Positions 40,939 through 50,881 of a DNA stretch of 64,000 nucleotides are shown here, one piece after another (position 1 is the first letter of the stretch; every line of letters begins with the position of its first letter). The position numbers were made by a program, and so were the translations under genes. The notes under the pieces were generated by a model. The model was not told the DNA's origin and searched no databases. It saw only the letters and a program-made list of their open reading frames with translations. The stretch comes from Motilimonas sp. E26 (GTDB lineage: Bacteria > Pseudomonadota > Gammaproteobacteria > Enterobacterales > CBDFNC01): assembly GCF_021278025.1 (NCBI RefSeq), contig NZ_JAIBHJ010000015.1, forward strand, positions 1 through 64,000. The letters are read 5' to 3'.

Positions 40939-41107
40939 CCGTATACTGATAAAGATAAAAATAAAGTCGCTTACAGCGAATTTTTAAGTCTTATTACTGA
41001 TTCACTTTGATTTATGTGATCTTTATCCTGTTCAACTTAACATATGTAATATTAAGTTCATAAATCTCGACTAGTATTTAGTTCGTAAATTAGGACCAAA
41101 TAAAAAT

Positions 41108-41128
41108 TGATAATCATTTCTGTTATCA
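41108..41128. promoter_or_regulatory. Fur-box-like palindrome upstream of the porin gene
   Basis: TGATAAT at the left and TTATCA at the right frame a 21-base element that matches the 21-base Fur consensus at 15 positions by my count. It lies about 90 bases before the porin start, where a promoter would be. It suggests iron-dependent control, known for some Vibrio and Shewanella porins, but is unproven. Confidence 0.5.
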
Positions 41129-41216
41129 TTATATTTGTTCAGCATTATTTTTTCAGCTCATATTGAGCTGATTAATAACAAGATTCTTGCTCCCTATAAT
41201 AAATTAAGGAAATATT

Positions 41217-42209
41217 GTGAAAAAGACGCTATTAACCTCAGCTATTCTAGCTGCACTTGCTTCTGGTTCTGTTTCAGCTGCTGAAGTTTACAAAGACGAA
41301 ACTCACAAAGTTGACGTGTACGGTAAAATCCAAGGCATGTACTACGACTCTAAAGACAAAGGCGAAGAAGGCGATCAGAGCTACTTCCGTCTAGGTGTTA
41401 AAGCTAAATCTGCTATCACAGAATCTGCTTACGCTTTTGGTCGCTTTGAAGTTGAATATGCAGCAAACACAAGCGATGACTTAGACGTACGTCTTGGTTA
41501 CGCTGGCCTAGGTGACAAGCAATTTGGTGCCCTTTCTTACGGTCGCCAATACGGTGCTTACACACTAGTATCTGATTTCACTGACGTGCTATACGAGTTC
41601 GGTGGCGATGCTTCTGGTACAGGTACTGATCACTTCGGTACAGGTAAAGCAGACAGCCTACTGAAATACTCGGTTGAATTTGGTGGTGCTACTTTTGAAG
41701 CTAACTACCAACTAGATAATACTAAAGAAGAAAAAGAAAGCGGCATTAACGATACCGCAACTTCTTACGGCCTTTCAGCCACATACGGTTTCGATTTTGG
41801 TGTTAACATCGGCGCAGCTTACAACAACGGTGAGCGCTTAACTGTTGGTGCTGGTGATGCAGAGATGACAGCTATTGCAATCAACTATGATGCAAACGGC
41901 GTTTATGCTGCACTTCTTTACTCTTTCGGTGAAAACTGGGGTAAAAGCGCAACGACTATCAATAACACAGACTTCACAGCATTCGAAGCTGCATTAGGCT
42001 ATGATTTTGCTAATGGTTTCGGCGTACTTGCAGGCTACAACAAGCAAGAAGCTGAAGCTGGCAACGTATCAACTGATACCGTTGACTACTACACTTTTGG
42101 TACTCGCTACCAATACAACAAACAGTTCGCTGTTCTTGCAGAATACAAAGCTGACCAAATCAAAGGCAACGAAGACGTTGTAGCTCTAGCCGCTGTTTAC
42201 AAGTTCTAA
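41217..42209 (+). CDS. Outer-membrane general porin (OmpU/OmpC-like)
   Basis: 330 residues from a GTG at 41217 with AAGGA upstream. Signal peptide (MKKTLLTSAILAALASGSVS, cleavage after SAA). The mature part begins AEVYKDETHKVDVYGKIQGM, typical of gram-negative trimeric porins, and runs in alternating hydrophobic/polar strands to a C-terminal Phe (VVALAAVYKF), the signal for BAM assembly. Acidic loop regions (KDKGEEGDQ, KEEKESG). Codon use is strongly biased, as expected of an abundant protein. It is a single gene ended by a terminator. Confidence 0.93.
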   Translation: MKKTLLTSAILAALASGSVSAAEVYKDETHKVDVYGKIQGMYYDSKDKGEEGDQSYFRLGVKAKSAITESAYAFGRFEVEYAANTSDDLDVRLGYAGLGDKQFGALSYGRQYGAYTLVSDFTDVLYEFGGDASGTGTDHFGTGKADSLLKYSVEFGGATFEANYQLDNTKEEKESGINDTATSYGLSATYGFDFGVNIGAAYNNGERLTVGAGDAEMTAIAINYDANGVYAALLYSFGENWGKSATTINNTDFTAFEAALGYDFANGFGVLAGYNKQEAEAGNVSTDTVDYYTFGTRYQYNKQFAVLAEYKADQIKGNEDVVALAAVYKF

Positions 42210-42235
42210 TATCTTTTGAACTTACTTAATTAAAT

Positions 42236-42262
42236 AAATCCTGCCTCGGCAGGATTTTTTTT
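42236..42262 (+). terminator. Rho-independent terminator after the porin gene
   Basis: AAATCCTGCC pairs with GGCAGGATTTTTTTT around TC, 27 bases after the porin stop. Confidence 0.9.
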
Positions 42263-42608
42263 GCCTAAAATAATACACTGCCTAACTTTACCTCAGTTTT
42301 ACTTGAGCTTATCTCAGCCGCTAAAGAAGATTTTTAGATGAATAGGCGAACGGGGATATCAACTCAGATTAACTGCACCAAACAGCCGGGCAAGAGTATT
42401 GCAACAGTCCATCTAAGTGGCTACTTTCTAAGCCCATTTGATACAAAATAGAATGGCGTAAACCAACACTTGGTACACAAGTATTTTGTCAATGTTCTGT
42501 TTAAAAATAAGCGTAGAAGCAATAGAAATAAAGCAAAGGTATGCCTTGAGCAGTTGTACTACCAATAACATACCCCACTGCTTGTAAGCGTTATGCATTT
42601 AGCATGAA
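42263..42608. other. Gene-free gap between porin and lolE
   Basis: About 345 bases with stops in all frames. I see no RNA gene, repeat or clear regulatory site. Confidence 0.6.
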
Positions 42609-43841
42609 TTAGCCGTGCCCTAGTTGCTGGGCAGGTTTTATCTTACTCGCACGCCATGCAGGGTAAAGCGTTGCTAGTAAGCTCATTAACACTGCGATAC
42701 CGGCAATAACAACCACGTCTAGCGGTTGCACCAAAGACGGCATAAAATCAATAAAGTAAATCTCGCCAGACAACACCTTTTGTCCAGTGAAAGACTCAAA
42801 AAACTGGAATATTTCCGTTAGGTTAAGTGCTACAATAACGCCTAAAATTACACCAAACAATGCACCAATCACACCGTTTAACAAGCCTTGCACAATAAAA
42901 ATATTACGCAGCAAAGCATTACCTGCCCCCATGGTTTGTAAAATAGCAATATCGCCTTTTTTCTCGTTCACAGCCATCACTAAGGTTGACACTATATTGA
43001 AACAGGCCACCGCAACCACAAGAAATAAAATGACATACATCAGTACTTTAACCATTTGAATATCTTGATAAACATTTCCTTGGCTAAACACCCAAGGCTT
43101 AATGTAAACCAATAAGCCTGAAGCATAAGCCACGCGGCGGGTAATAGACACGGCATCCATTACATCCGTGGTTTTAAAAGCCACACCGTTTACGCCAGCC
43201 GTTAATTCATTGCCTGTATTCAAATGAATAAAACCCAAGCTATGGTCAAGTTGACCGCCCATTTCCAGTAGACCGACTAAAGTAAAGGTAAGCCGCCTTG
43301 GCGCGGATAACTTGTTATCATTGCTTAAGTTAGGTAGTAACAAGGTAACATTATCATTAACCTGTAAACCCAGTTTATCGGCAATCCCCTTACCCAAAAT
43401 AAGCTGATAACCCGGCTCAGCTAAGCGCTGCCAGCCATCGCCGGTAACAAACTGTGACATCTGTGTCACCTTATCTTCTAATTCTGGCTCAATAGCGCGT
43501 AGTGCTACTCCTTTCATTTCATTGCCTTTTTGTAGCAACCCAGTGACATTTATATAGGGTGCAGCGGCTATCACTTGTCGGTCTTGCTCAACTTGCTTTA
43601 CTAAGGCAGGCCAATTTGCAAAGGGGCCTTGGGCCGATTCTAACTCACCGTGAGGGATCACCGATAAAATGCGCTCATGTAGCTCACGTTCAAAACCGTT
43701 CATCGCTGACACGCCAACGATCAACACAGCTACGCCAAGCATAATGCCCAACAATGACGACAAAGATATAAATGATATAAAACGATTTTTTTGTTTCGCG
43801 CGGCTGTAACGAAGGCCAATAAACGCCGATAAAGGTAACAC
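42609..43841 (-). CDS. lolE: Lipoprotein-releasing ABC transporter permease (LolE/LolC family)
   Basis: 410 residues, GTG start at 43839-43841 overlapping the lolD stop by one base (TAGTG). Four membrane segments: one at about 20-45 and three in the C-terminal 150 residues (VILFLVVAVACFNIVSTLVM, later segments to LATLYPAWRASKIKPAQQL). A large periplasmic domain lies between. The family forms LolCDE, which extracts outer-membrane lipoproteins from the inner membrane. The order lolC-lolD-lolE suggests LolE, though the two permeases are close paralogues. Confidence 0.92.
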   Translation of the reverse strand: MLPLSAFIGLRYSRAKQKNRFISFISLSSLLGIMLGVAVLIVGVSAMNGFERELHERILSVIPHGELESAQGPFANWPALVKQVEQDRQVIAAAPYINVTGLLQKGNEMKGVALRAIEPELEDKVTQMSQFVTGDGWQRLAEPGYQLILGKGIADKLGLQVNDNVTLLLPNLSNDNKLSAPRRLTFTLVGLLEMGGQLDHSLGFIHLNTGNELTAGVNGVAFKTTDVMDAVSITRRVAYASGLLVYIKPWVFSQGNVYQDIQMVKVLMYVILFLVVAVACFNIVSTLVMAVNEKKGDIAILQTMGAGNALLRNIFIVQGLLNGVIGALFGVILGVIVALNLTEIFQFFESFTGQKVLSGEIYFIDFMPSLVQPLDVVVIAGIAVLMSLLATLYPAWRASKIKPAQQLGHG

Positions 43842-44551
43842 TAAGATGGCTCTCCAACGCTGGCTAAAGAATGAGCACCTTGCAATACGCCATCACGCAT
43901 ATGCAATTGTCGATCTAGCTTATTCGCTAAGCTTAAATCATGAGTGACCACGACAAAGGCCGTGTTTAAGCTCTGGTTTAGCTCTCGGATCAGCTGATAG
44001 ATATTGTCAGCACTTTGTGCATCCAAATTCCCCGTTGGCTCATCTGCCAATAAAATAGCAGGCTGATTAATTAATGCCCGCGCAATCGCAACCCGCTGAC
44101 GTTCACCACCAGAAAGCTCGGAAGGGCGATGTTCAATGCGGTGCGCCAACCCTACTTTATCAAGCATGGCAATGGCTTGCTGCTTAGCTTGTTTAACCGG
44201 CAGCTTAGCGATCAACAAAGGCATCATGACATTTTCTAATGCGGTAAATTCGCCGAGCAAATGATGGAATTGATACACAAACCCCATCTCTTGATTACGT
44301 AACCGCGCTTGTTGTTTGGCAGACATTTGGTGAATGTTACAACCATTAAATAGCACTTCACCGCCACTGACGGAGTCAAGTGCGCCAAGTAAGTGCAACA
44401 AAGTACTCTTACCTGAGCCCGAACTGCCTACAATCGCCAGTAATTCACCCGGTTTCACATCCAAATCCACACCATGCAACACTTGCGTTGCCACATCACC
44501 ATCTTGGTATACCTTGGTGATATTACGACACGTTAACAAAAAATCATTCAT
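43841..44551 (-). CDS. lolD: Lipoprotein-releasing system ATP-binding protein LolD
   Basis: 236 residues from the ATG at 44549-44551 ([20 protein letters not shown]), near the E. coli 233; the longer in-frame start at 44614 lies inside lolC. Walker [10 protein letters not shown], MacB/LolD-type [16 protein letters not shown], signature [15 protein letters not shown], Walker [13 protein letters not shown]. Energises LolC/LolE. It overlaps lolC by 8 bases and lolE by 1, so the three are translated in a coupled way. Confidence 0.96.
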   Translation of the reverse strand: MNDFLLTCRNITKVYQDGDVATQVLHGVDLDVKPGELLAIVGSSGSGKSTLLHLLGALDSVSGGEVLFNGCNIHQMSAKQQARLRNQEMGFVYQFHHLLGEFTALENVMMPLLIAKLPVKQAKQQAIAMLDKVGLAHRIEHRPSELSGGERQRVAIARALINQPAILLADEPTGNLDAQSADNIYQLIRELNQSLNTAFVVVTHDLSLANKLDRQLHMRDGVLQGAHSLASVGEPS

Positions 44552-45761
44552 ATCTAAGAGCCTCTGCGGGTTTAACACGGGCCGCTCGCCAAGCAGGGTA
44601 AAAAGTCGCAGCAAAACTTAACAGCATTGCGCCCAAAATAATGTTTACTATTTGCCAACCATTAAACAAAACAGGAAGTTGGCCACCCACTGCTGTGTAT
44701 AAGTCAAAACCTAAAAATGCCAATAACGGATTGATATAAAGCGCTAATAGCATGCCTATCACAGCGCCAAATAACGCACCTAACACACCACTCCACGCCC
44801 CCTGCACCATGAACACGGCAATGATGTTGCTATTACTCATGCCTAAGGTTTTTAATATCGCGACTTCGCCTTCTTTATCTGTTACTAACATTACTGAGGA
44901 AGATAAAATATTAAACGCAGCGACGGCCACTATCAGGCATAACAACATACCAATCATGTTTTTTTCCATCTTTATTGCTTGGAAAAACTGGCCATGGCTG
45001 GTGCGCCAATCATAGACATAAAGATCTTGCGGCAATGTCAGTTGTTCAAAGCCTTGAATATGAAAGGGGTCATCGAGAAAAAAGCGAATACCTGTAGCTG
45101 CACCTTTGGGCAAGCGCATTAAACGAGCCGCATCTGCACCGTGTAAAAATATTTGGTTAGCGTCAGCTTCTGAGCCTAAAGTGAAAATCCCCGCCACAAC
45201 AAAGTTACGCTGGCTCGGGATCCGTCCTAACGGTGTAAACACTGAGCCTCGGGTAGAAATAATACGCAGCTTGTCATTTAAGCCAATATCCAATTCTTTT
45301 GCTAACTCACTGCCTATTAGCACGCTATAACTACCCGCGGTCAAATTATCTAACCGACCTAAATTAATCGCCTGCTTTAAAGTATTTGGTGCCCATTGCT
45401 CTGGGAAAATCCCTTGGATCTCAACTGCACGTAACTGTTTAGGGGTTTGCACCATGGCTTCAGCGTTGACCATGGCCGATACACCTTCAACATTAGCAAT
45501 ATCACCAATATCGCGCATCACACTTTGCCAATCAGGCAACAATTGCGCTTGATTGGTGATCACCACGTGAGGGATAGCGCCTAGTACGCGCTTTTTTTGT
45601 TTCTCTTCAAAGCCATTCATCACGGACAAAACCAAGATCAACGACATCACCCCGAGCAAGATGCCACCCGTTGAAAACAAGGATACAAACGAAACAAATC
45701 CATTGCTGCGTTTAGCTTTGGTATAGCGAAGCCCAATAAAGAGGCTGAGTGGATAAAACAT
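44544..45761 (-). CDS. lolC: Lipoprotein-releasing ABC transporter permease (LolC family)
   Basis: 405 residues. Same layout as the partner 42609-43841: [20 protein letters not shown], an N-terminal membrane segment, a periplasmic domain with the MacB-like core, and three C-terminal membrane segments ending [19 protein letters not shown]. First gene of the lol operon, divergent from the PilZ gene across 84 bases. Confidence 0.94.
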   Translation of the reverse strand: MFYPLSLFIGLRYTKAKRSNGFVSFVSLFSTGGILLGVMSLILVLSVMNGFEEKQKKRVLGAIPHVVITNQAQLLPDWQSVMRDIGDIANVEGVSAMVNAEAMVQTPKQLRAVEIQGIFPEQWAPNTLKQAINLGRLDNLTAGSYSVLIGSELAKELDIGLNDKLRIISTRGSVFTPLGRIPSQRNFVVAGIFTLGSEADANQIFLHGADAARLMRLPKGAATGIRFFLDDPFHIQGFEQLTLPQDLYVYDWRTSHGQFFQAIKMEKNMIGMLLCLIVAVAAFNILSSSVMLVTDKEGEVAILKTLGMSNSNIIAVFMVQGAWSGVLGALFGAVIGMLLALYINPLLAFLGFDLYTAVGGQLPVLFNGWQIVNIILGAMLLSFAATFYPAWRAARVKPAEALRYE

Positions 45762-45845
45762 AAGTGTCTATTCAATAGCTTGCGAAAGCACAAAGATAAA
45801 GGATAATAAAGGGAATACAGGTTAAGACACAAGGGCAATCTTTTA

Positions 45846-46415
45846 ATGGACACAGAATCCTATTTTAGCGTGACGCATCCCCTAACGGTGAACATTGAGC
45901 CCTTGGCAAAAAATGACACAGTGCCCAATGCCGATGAATTGGTGCGCCACATGCCCGCCTCTTTTCAAATTGCCAGTGAAATTGCGCAGGTAGATGCAAA
46001 CTCGTTGCGCTTTCTCAACCAACTGGGCGAGCAAACCCAAGACTTAGTAAACTACCTCAGCCTACAATCAAAAAAAATAAACATGCTACTTTGTCACATG
46101 ATGGCACAAGAAGATGAGATTCAGTATCGCCATCATACCCTTGCCTTTGGTGGCGGCGGTATTCGTTATCTACATTCTCAAGCTATGGAAGTTGGCCAAT
46201 TCGCCAGCTTAAAAATATTTTTAGTCGATGAAGCCGCTGCCGTTTTTTGCTATGGTCAGGTCAGCCAGTGCCAGGCTGTCGAACAAGGCTATGAAATAGA
46301 GATGCATTTTGCCAGTATTCGTGAAACCGATCGCGACGTATTAATCAAAGCCAGTCTGCACATTCAATCGAAACAATTAAAACGACGCGCGGAGCTGCGC
46401 CAGGAACAAAACTAA
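45846..46415 (+). CDS. PilZ-like domain protein
   Basis: 189 residues. A mostly helical N-terminal region (about 25-100) is followed by a beta-rich part: LAFGGGGIRYLHSQA, VGQFASLKIFLV, CYGQVSQCQAVEQGYEIEMH, FASIRETDRDVLIKA. This fits an atypical PilZ domain, but I do not see a clear RxxxR c-di-GMP motif, so ligand binding is uncertain. It is 3 bases ahead of mfd and probably co-transcribed, an order seen in related gammaproteobacteria. Confidence 0.65.
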   Translation: MDTESYFSVTHPLTVNIEPLAKNDTVPNADELVRHMPASFQIASEIAQVDANSLRFLNQLGEQTQDLVNYLSLQSKKINMLLCHMMAQEDEIQYRHHTLAFGGGGIRYLHSQAMEVGQFASLKIFLVDEAAAVFCYGQVSQCQAVEQGYEIEMHFASIRETDRDVLIKASLHIQSKQLKRRAELRQEQN

Positions 46416-46418
46416 GAC

Positions 46419-49400
46419 ATGACAGTCTCTTCGTTACTTACTCTTCCCGCATTAAAAAAAGCGGGCGACAAACAATTTTTGGGCCAACTTTCTGGATCTA
46501 GCTTGGCATTAGGCGTAGCCGAATTTGCCCTGCAGCATCAAGGCATGGTGCTATTATTGGTGGCCGATACACCCAGTGCCCTTAGATTAGAGCAAGAAGT
46601 CACCTTCTTCTTACAAGGTAAAAAACCAGTACTGAGTTTACCGGACTGGGAAACCTTACCTTACGATAGTTTTTCACCCCATCAAGACATTATTTCAACG
46701 CGCCTTACTACCTTGTATCGCTTACCGCAAGTGACCACTGGCGTGTTAATCGTCCCTGTGGCGACCTTACTACTACGCTGTGCCCCTGCCAGCTATTTAA
46801 CCCAACATAGTTTGTTACTTAATACCGGTGAACAACGAACGATTCAAAGCTTACGGCAACAACTTGAGCAAGCGGGTTATTATCAAGTGGAACAGGTGAT
46901 GGAGCACGGTGAATACAGCGCTCGTGGTGCAGTATTTGATCTGTTCCCAATGGGCAGCACCCACCCGTATCGCTTAGACTATTTTGATGACGAAATTGAG
47001 TCGATCAAAGAATTTGATCCTGAAACACAGCGAAGCACACAAACTGTCAAGTCCATAGAGCTGTTACCAGCACGAGAATTTCCCACCGACAAAGCAGCTA
47101 TTGAGCGTTTTCGCAGCCAATATCGTGAGCGTTTTAATGCCAGTCGTGAAGCGCAATCCGTTTACCAACAAGTCAGTAAAGGCACCTTCCCCGCGGGTAT
47201 TGAATACTATTTGCCGCTCTTTTTCGAGCAAACGGCCTGCTTATTTGATTACTTGCCCGATACCACGGCCATTGCAGTGGTCGGCGACATTCAACAAGCC
47301 GCGACCCACTTTTTAGACGATGTAGAGCAGCGCTACGAAAACCGCCGCCACGACATCCAGCGACCTTTACTGCCCCCTCATGAGCTGTACTTGCGTATTG
47401 AAGAATGCTTTAGCCAGTTAAAGCAGTTTCCTCGCTTACATTTTAGTGAAGCAACACTGGATACCGAAAAAGCCGGTTACTTCAACGCGGGCACGCAAAG
47501 CCTGCCCACTATCGCGGTAAGTCACAATCAACCGCAACCACTTGCCGCCCTTACCGACTTTTTAGCGGATTTTGATGGCAAGATACTCTTTTGCGTAGAG
47601 TCTCAAGGGCGCCGTGAAACCTTACTGAGCTTACTTGATAAAGTAAAACTCAAACCGAAACAATTTCAGCAATTAGTTGACTTTACCCAGTCTGAAGCAC
47701 GTTTAGGCCTGATCGTTGGCGACGTTAGTCGAAGCTTTGTTCTTCCATCCGCTAATATTGCCTTTATTTGTGAAACGGAACTACTTGGCGATCGCGTGGT
47801 ACAACGCCGCCGTAAAGACAGCAAAAAAACCGTTAACACCGACGCGCTAATCCGCAACCTTGCCGAATTGGCTATTGGCCAAGCGGTAGTACATTTAGAT
47901 CATGGTATTGGCCGATATCAAGGGCTCCAGACCCTCGATATCGGCGGCATGGAAACCGAGTACCTCACTTTAGAATATGCGGGTGGCGATAAATTATATG
48001 TCCCGGTAACGGCCTTACACTTAATCAGTCGCTACAGCGGCGGTGATGATGAAACCGCTCATATTCATAAACTTGGTGGTGAAACATGGAGTAAGGCGAA
48101 ACGCCGCGCAGCGGAAAAAGTACGTGATGTCGCAGCCGAATTACTCAATGTTTACGCTAATCGCGAAGTCAAGCCTGGCCATATCTTCGCCATTGATAAA
48201 GAACAATACGCCAGCTTTGCCGCGGCATTCCCATTTGAAGAAACCGATGACCAAATAAGCGCGATTAATGCAGTACTGAGTGACATGTCGCAAAACAAAG
48301 CCATGGATCGCTTGGTGTGTGGTGATGTTGGCTTTGGTAAAACCGAAGTGGCCATGCGCGCCGCTTTCGTAGCAGTTAACGCTGGCAAGCAGGTCGCAGT
48401 GCTGGTACCGACTACCTTACTAGCGCAACAACATTATGAAAACTTTAAAGATCGCTTTGCTGACTGGCCAGTAGAAGTGGAAGTGATGTCGCGCTTTAAA
48501 ACCGCCAAGGAACAAAAAGAAGTATTGGTGCGATTAAAAGAAGGTAAAGTCGATATCTTGATCGGCACCCATAAACTACTTGGCGCCGATATCGAGTTTA
48601 TTGACTTGGGCTTGCTTATCGTCGATGAGGAACATCGCTTTGGCGTACGTCAAAAAGAAAAAATCAAGGCGCTGCGGGCCAACATTGACATTCTCACTCT
48701 AACAGCCACACCTATCCCTCGAACCTTGAATATGGCGATGAGTGGCATGAGAGATTTATCGATTATCGCCACACCACCAGCGAAACGCCTTGCCGTTAAA
48801 ACCTTTGTACGCCAACGTGAAGATGCGCTAATCAAAGAAGCGATTACCCGTGAGATCATGCGCGGTGGCCAGGTCTATTTTTTACATAACGCCGTGGATA
48901 CCATTGAAAAAACCGCTGCAGATTTAGCCGAGCTTGTCCCAGAGGCAAGGATCATCGTTGGTCATGGCCAAATGCGTGAGCGCGAACTGGAAAAAGTCAT
49001 GTCTGATTTTTATCATCAGCGTTACAACATTCTGGTCTGTACCACCATTATCGAAACAGGCATTGATGTACCGACGGCGAACACCATGATCATTGATCGC
49101 GCCGATAATCTAGGTTTGGCACAGTTACATCAATTAAGAGGGCGTGTTGGCCGTTCACATCACCAAGCTTATGCCTACTTATTAGCGCCCCATAAAAAGC
49201 TCATGAGTAAAGATGCGAAAAAGCGTTTAGAGGCCATCGCGTCTTTGGAAGCCCTTGGTGCCGGCTTTACACTTGCCACTCACGACTTAGAAATACGTGG
49301 CGCTGGGGAACTACTGGGTGATGACCAAAGTGGTCAAATTCACTCTATTGGCTTTAGCTTGTACATGGAAATGCTCGAACAAGCCGTTAACGCGCTGCGC

Positions 49401-49883
49401 GAAGGCAAAGAGCCGGATTTAACGCAATTGCTTAATCAACAAACAGAGATTGAGCTACGTATACCAGCGTTATTACCTGATGACTATATTGGCGACGTCA
49501 ACATGCGTTTGTCACTTTATAAACGCATTGCCAGTTGCACGAATAAAGATGAGCTAGATGATTTACAAATTGAACTCATTGACCGTTTTGGTCTATTACC
49601 TGAGCCAAGCAAACATTTACTGAAAGTAGCTGAATTTAAGTTAGCCGCATCAGCCATTGGCATAAAAAAAATCGAAGCTCATGCAGCAGGCGGCTACATA
49701 GAATTTGCAGAAAAAACTAAGGTAAATCCGGCATATCTGGTATCTTTACTGCAAAATCAACCGAAAATTTATCGCATGGAAGGGCCAACACGCCTGCGTT
49801 TTGCCATTCCGGCTCAAGAGCGAAGCGATAGAATTAAACTGGTGCAAACTATGTTGACTGCACTGACAGAAAACACCTTATAA
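46419..49883 (+). CDS. mfd: Transcription-repair coupling factor Mfd
   Basis: 1154 residues (E. coli 1148). UvrB-homology N-terminus (about 1-340, DWETLPYDSFSPHQDIIS), RNA-polymerase interaction domain (about 480-550, VVHLDHGIGRYQGLQTLDIG), SF2 translocase (Walker A GDVGFGKTEVAMRAAF, DEEHRFGVRQKE, LTATPIPRTLNMAMSG, HQLRGRVGRSHHQAYAYL) and the C-terminal TRCF domain. It displaces stalled polymerase and recruits UvrA. Confidence 0.97.
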   Translation: MTVSSLLTLPALKKAGDKQFLGQLSGSSLALGVAEFALQHQGMVLLLVADTPSALRLEQEVTFFLQGKKPVLSLPDWETLPYDSFSPHQDIISTRLTTLYRLPQVTTGVLIVPVATLLLRCAPASYLTQHSLLLNTGEQRTIQSLRQQLEQAGYYQVEQVMEHGEYSARGAVFDLFPMGSTHPYRLDYFDDEIESIKEFDPETQRSTQTVKSIELLPAREFPTDKAAIERFRSQYRERFNASREAQSVYQQVSKGTFPAGIEYYLPLFFEQTACLFDYLPDTTAIAVVGDIQQAATHFLDDVEQRYENRRHDIQRPLLPPHELYLRIEECFSQLKQFPRLHFSEATLDTEKAGYFNAGTQSLPTIAVSHNQPQPLAALTDFLADFDGKILFCVESQGRRETLLSLLDKVKLKPKQFQQLVDFTQSEARLGLIVGDVSRSFVLPSANIAFICETELLGDRVVQRRRKDSKKTVNTDALIRNLAELAIGQAVVHLDHGIGRYQGLQTLDIGGMETEYLTLEYAGGDKLYVPVTALHLISRYSGGDDETAHIHKLGGETWSKAKRRAAEKVRDVAAELLNVYANREVKPGHIFAIDKEQYASFAAAFPFEETDDQISAINAVLSDMSQNKAMDRLVCGDVGFGKTEVAMRAAFVAVNAGKQVAVLVPTTLLAQQHYENFKDRFADWPVEVEVMSRFKTAKEQKEVLVRLKEGKVDILIGTHKLLGADIEFIDLGLLIVDEEHRFGVRQKEKIKALRANIDILTLTATPIPRTLNMAMSGMRDLSIIATPPAKRLAVKTFVRQREDALIKEAITREIMRGGQVYFLHNAVDTIEKTAADLAELVPEARIIVGHGQMRERELEKVMSDFYHQRYNILVCTTIIETGIDVPTANTMIIDRADNLGLAQLHQLRGRVGRSHHQAYAYLLAPHKKLMSKDAKKRLEAIASLEALGAGFTLATHDLEIRGAGELLGDDQSGQIHSIGFSLYMEMLEQAVNALREGKEPDLTQLLNQQTEIELRIPALLPDDYIGDVNMRLSLYKRIASCTNKDELDDLQIELIDRFGLLPEPSKHLLKVAEFKLAASAIGIKKIEAHAAGGYIEFAEKTKVNPAYLVSLLQNQPKIYRMEGPTRLRFAIPAQERSDRIKLVQTMLTALTENTL

Positions 49884-49892
49884 AGGAACAAG

Positions 49893-50588
49893 ATGTTGCA
49901 ACGTTTGTTATTTATTTTCATAATGTTAGTAAGCCTGTCGAACGCACAAGCCAGCGAGCGTTATGAAGTTGAAGTCATCGCTTTTAAACACTATGTCGCT
50001 GCAGATAGTGCACCAGAAAACCTGAGCTATCAATTACCGTTATTACCCGTCGATCAAGGGATCAATATATTAGCAGGCTTACTGCCCAGCCAAACAATGC
50101 CTACAGTTATCGATGGCGAACAAGTATTTTCAGGCTCAGAAAGCATCCAGATTCTGCCTAAGTCTAGCTTAACCATGAATACGGAGATGAAGCGCCTTAC
50201 CCGTAACTTAGCTTTCACACCACTCATTCATCTTGGTTGGTCAGTAGAGCTAACGGAAGCAGGTGCTCCCTCAGTACGCATTTTAGCGGGCAAAAACTTT
50301 CAAGGCCGCTACCCACTTAGTAATAGCCAAAACAATGTGGATGTTGCAGGGCCTTTATTTGAGTTAGATGGTCTCATCACACTGTATAACGATCAACAGC
50401 TCTATCTAGAAACAGAACTGGTATTGCGTGCACCTCCGCCGTATCGTGGCACAGCAACGGAAGGAACCCAGCCAGCCCCGTCATTGATAGAGTTTCCAGT
50501 GAAACAACGCCAAGCGATTAACAGTGGAGACACCTATTACCTTGACCATCCACTATTGGGTTTATTGGTAACGATCCGTAAAATTTAG
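49893..50588 (+). CDS. csiV: CsiV-like protein
   Basis: 231 residues with a signal peptide (about 1-20, cleaved after AQA). Then YEVEVIAFKHYV at the start of the mature part, LTRNLAFTPLIHLGWSV in the middle, LDGLITLYNDQQLYLETELVLR, and a C-terminal YYLDHPLLGLLVTI that matches the family ending. CsiV of Shewanella and Vibrio is a periplasmic protein needed for CsrA-related or peptidoglycan-stress phenotypes. The name is from motif resemblance and position after mfd (9 bases). Confidence 0.7.
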   Translation: MLQRLLFIFIMLVSLSNAQASERYEVEVIAFKHYVAADSAPENLSYQLPLLPVDQGINILAGLLPSQTMPTVIDGEQVFSGSESIQILPKSSLTMNTEMKRLTRNLAFTPLIHLGWSVELTEAGAPSVRILAGKNFQGRYPLSNSQNNVDVAGPLFELDGLITLYNDQQLYLETELVLRAPPPYRGTATEGTQPAPSLIEFPVKQRQAINSGDTYYLDHPLLGLLVTIRKI

Positions 50589-50881
50589 CGCCTACTTAAT
50601 CGCATTGAAAGCTCTCCTGCCTTGTTTTAAATACTAGGCAAGCTAATCAAGATTCTAAACCACTTAGCGTAATAACCTAATGGGAGCACTGAGGTGCTCC
50701 AAAAGGGCAAGATGTACCCACTAGTTAAAATCAAGCATCCTTCAGATTGATTGGCTATAAATAGCTTCTGAATAAATTCAGAAACACGCGTTTACCTAGT
50801 AAATTAAAAGCCGCACTAAGCCACTCCAAAGTCAGTTTTTGTCTTCTATACTGAGGTAAATCCCTCTTTTTTTATAGTGCC

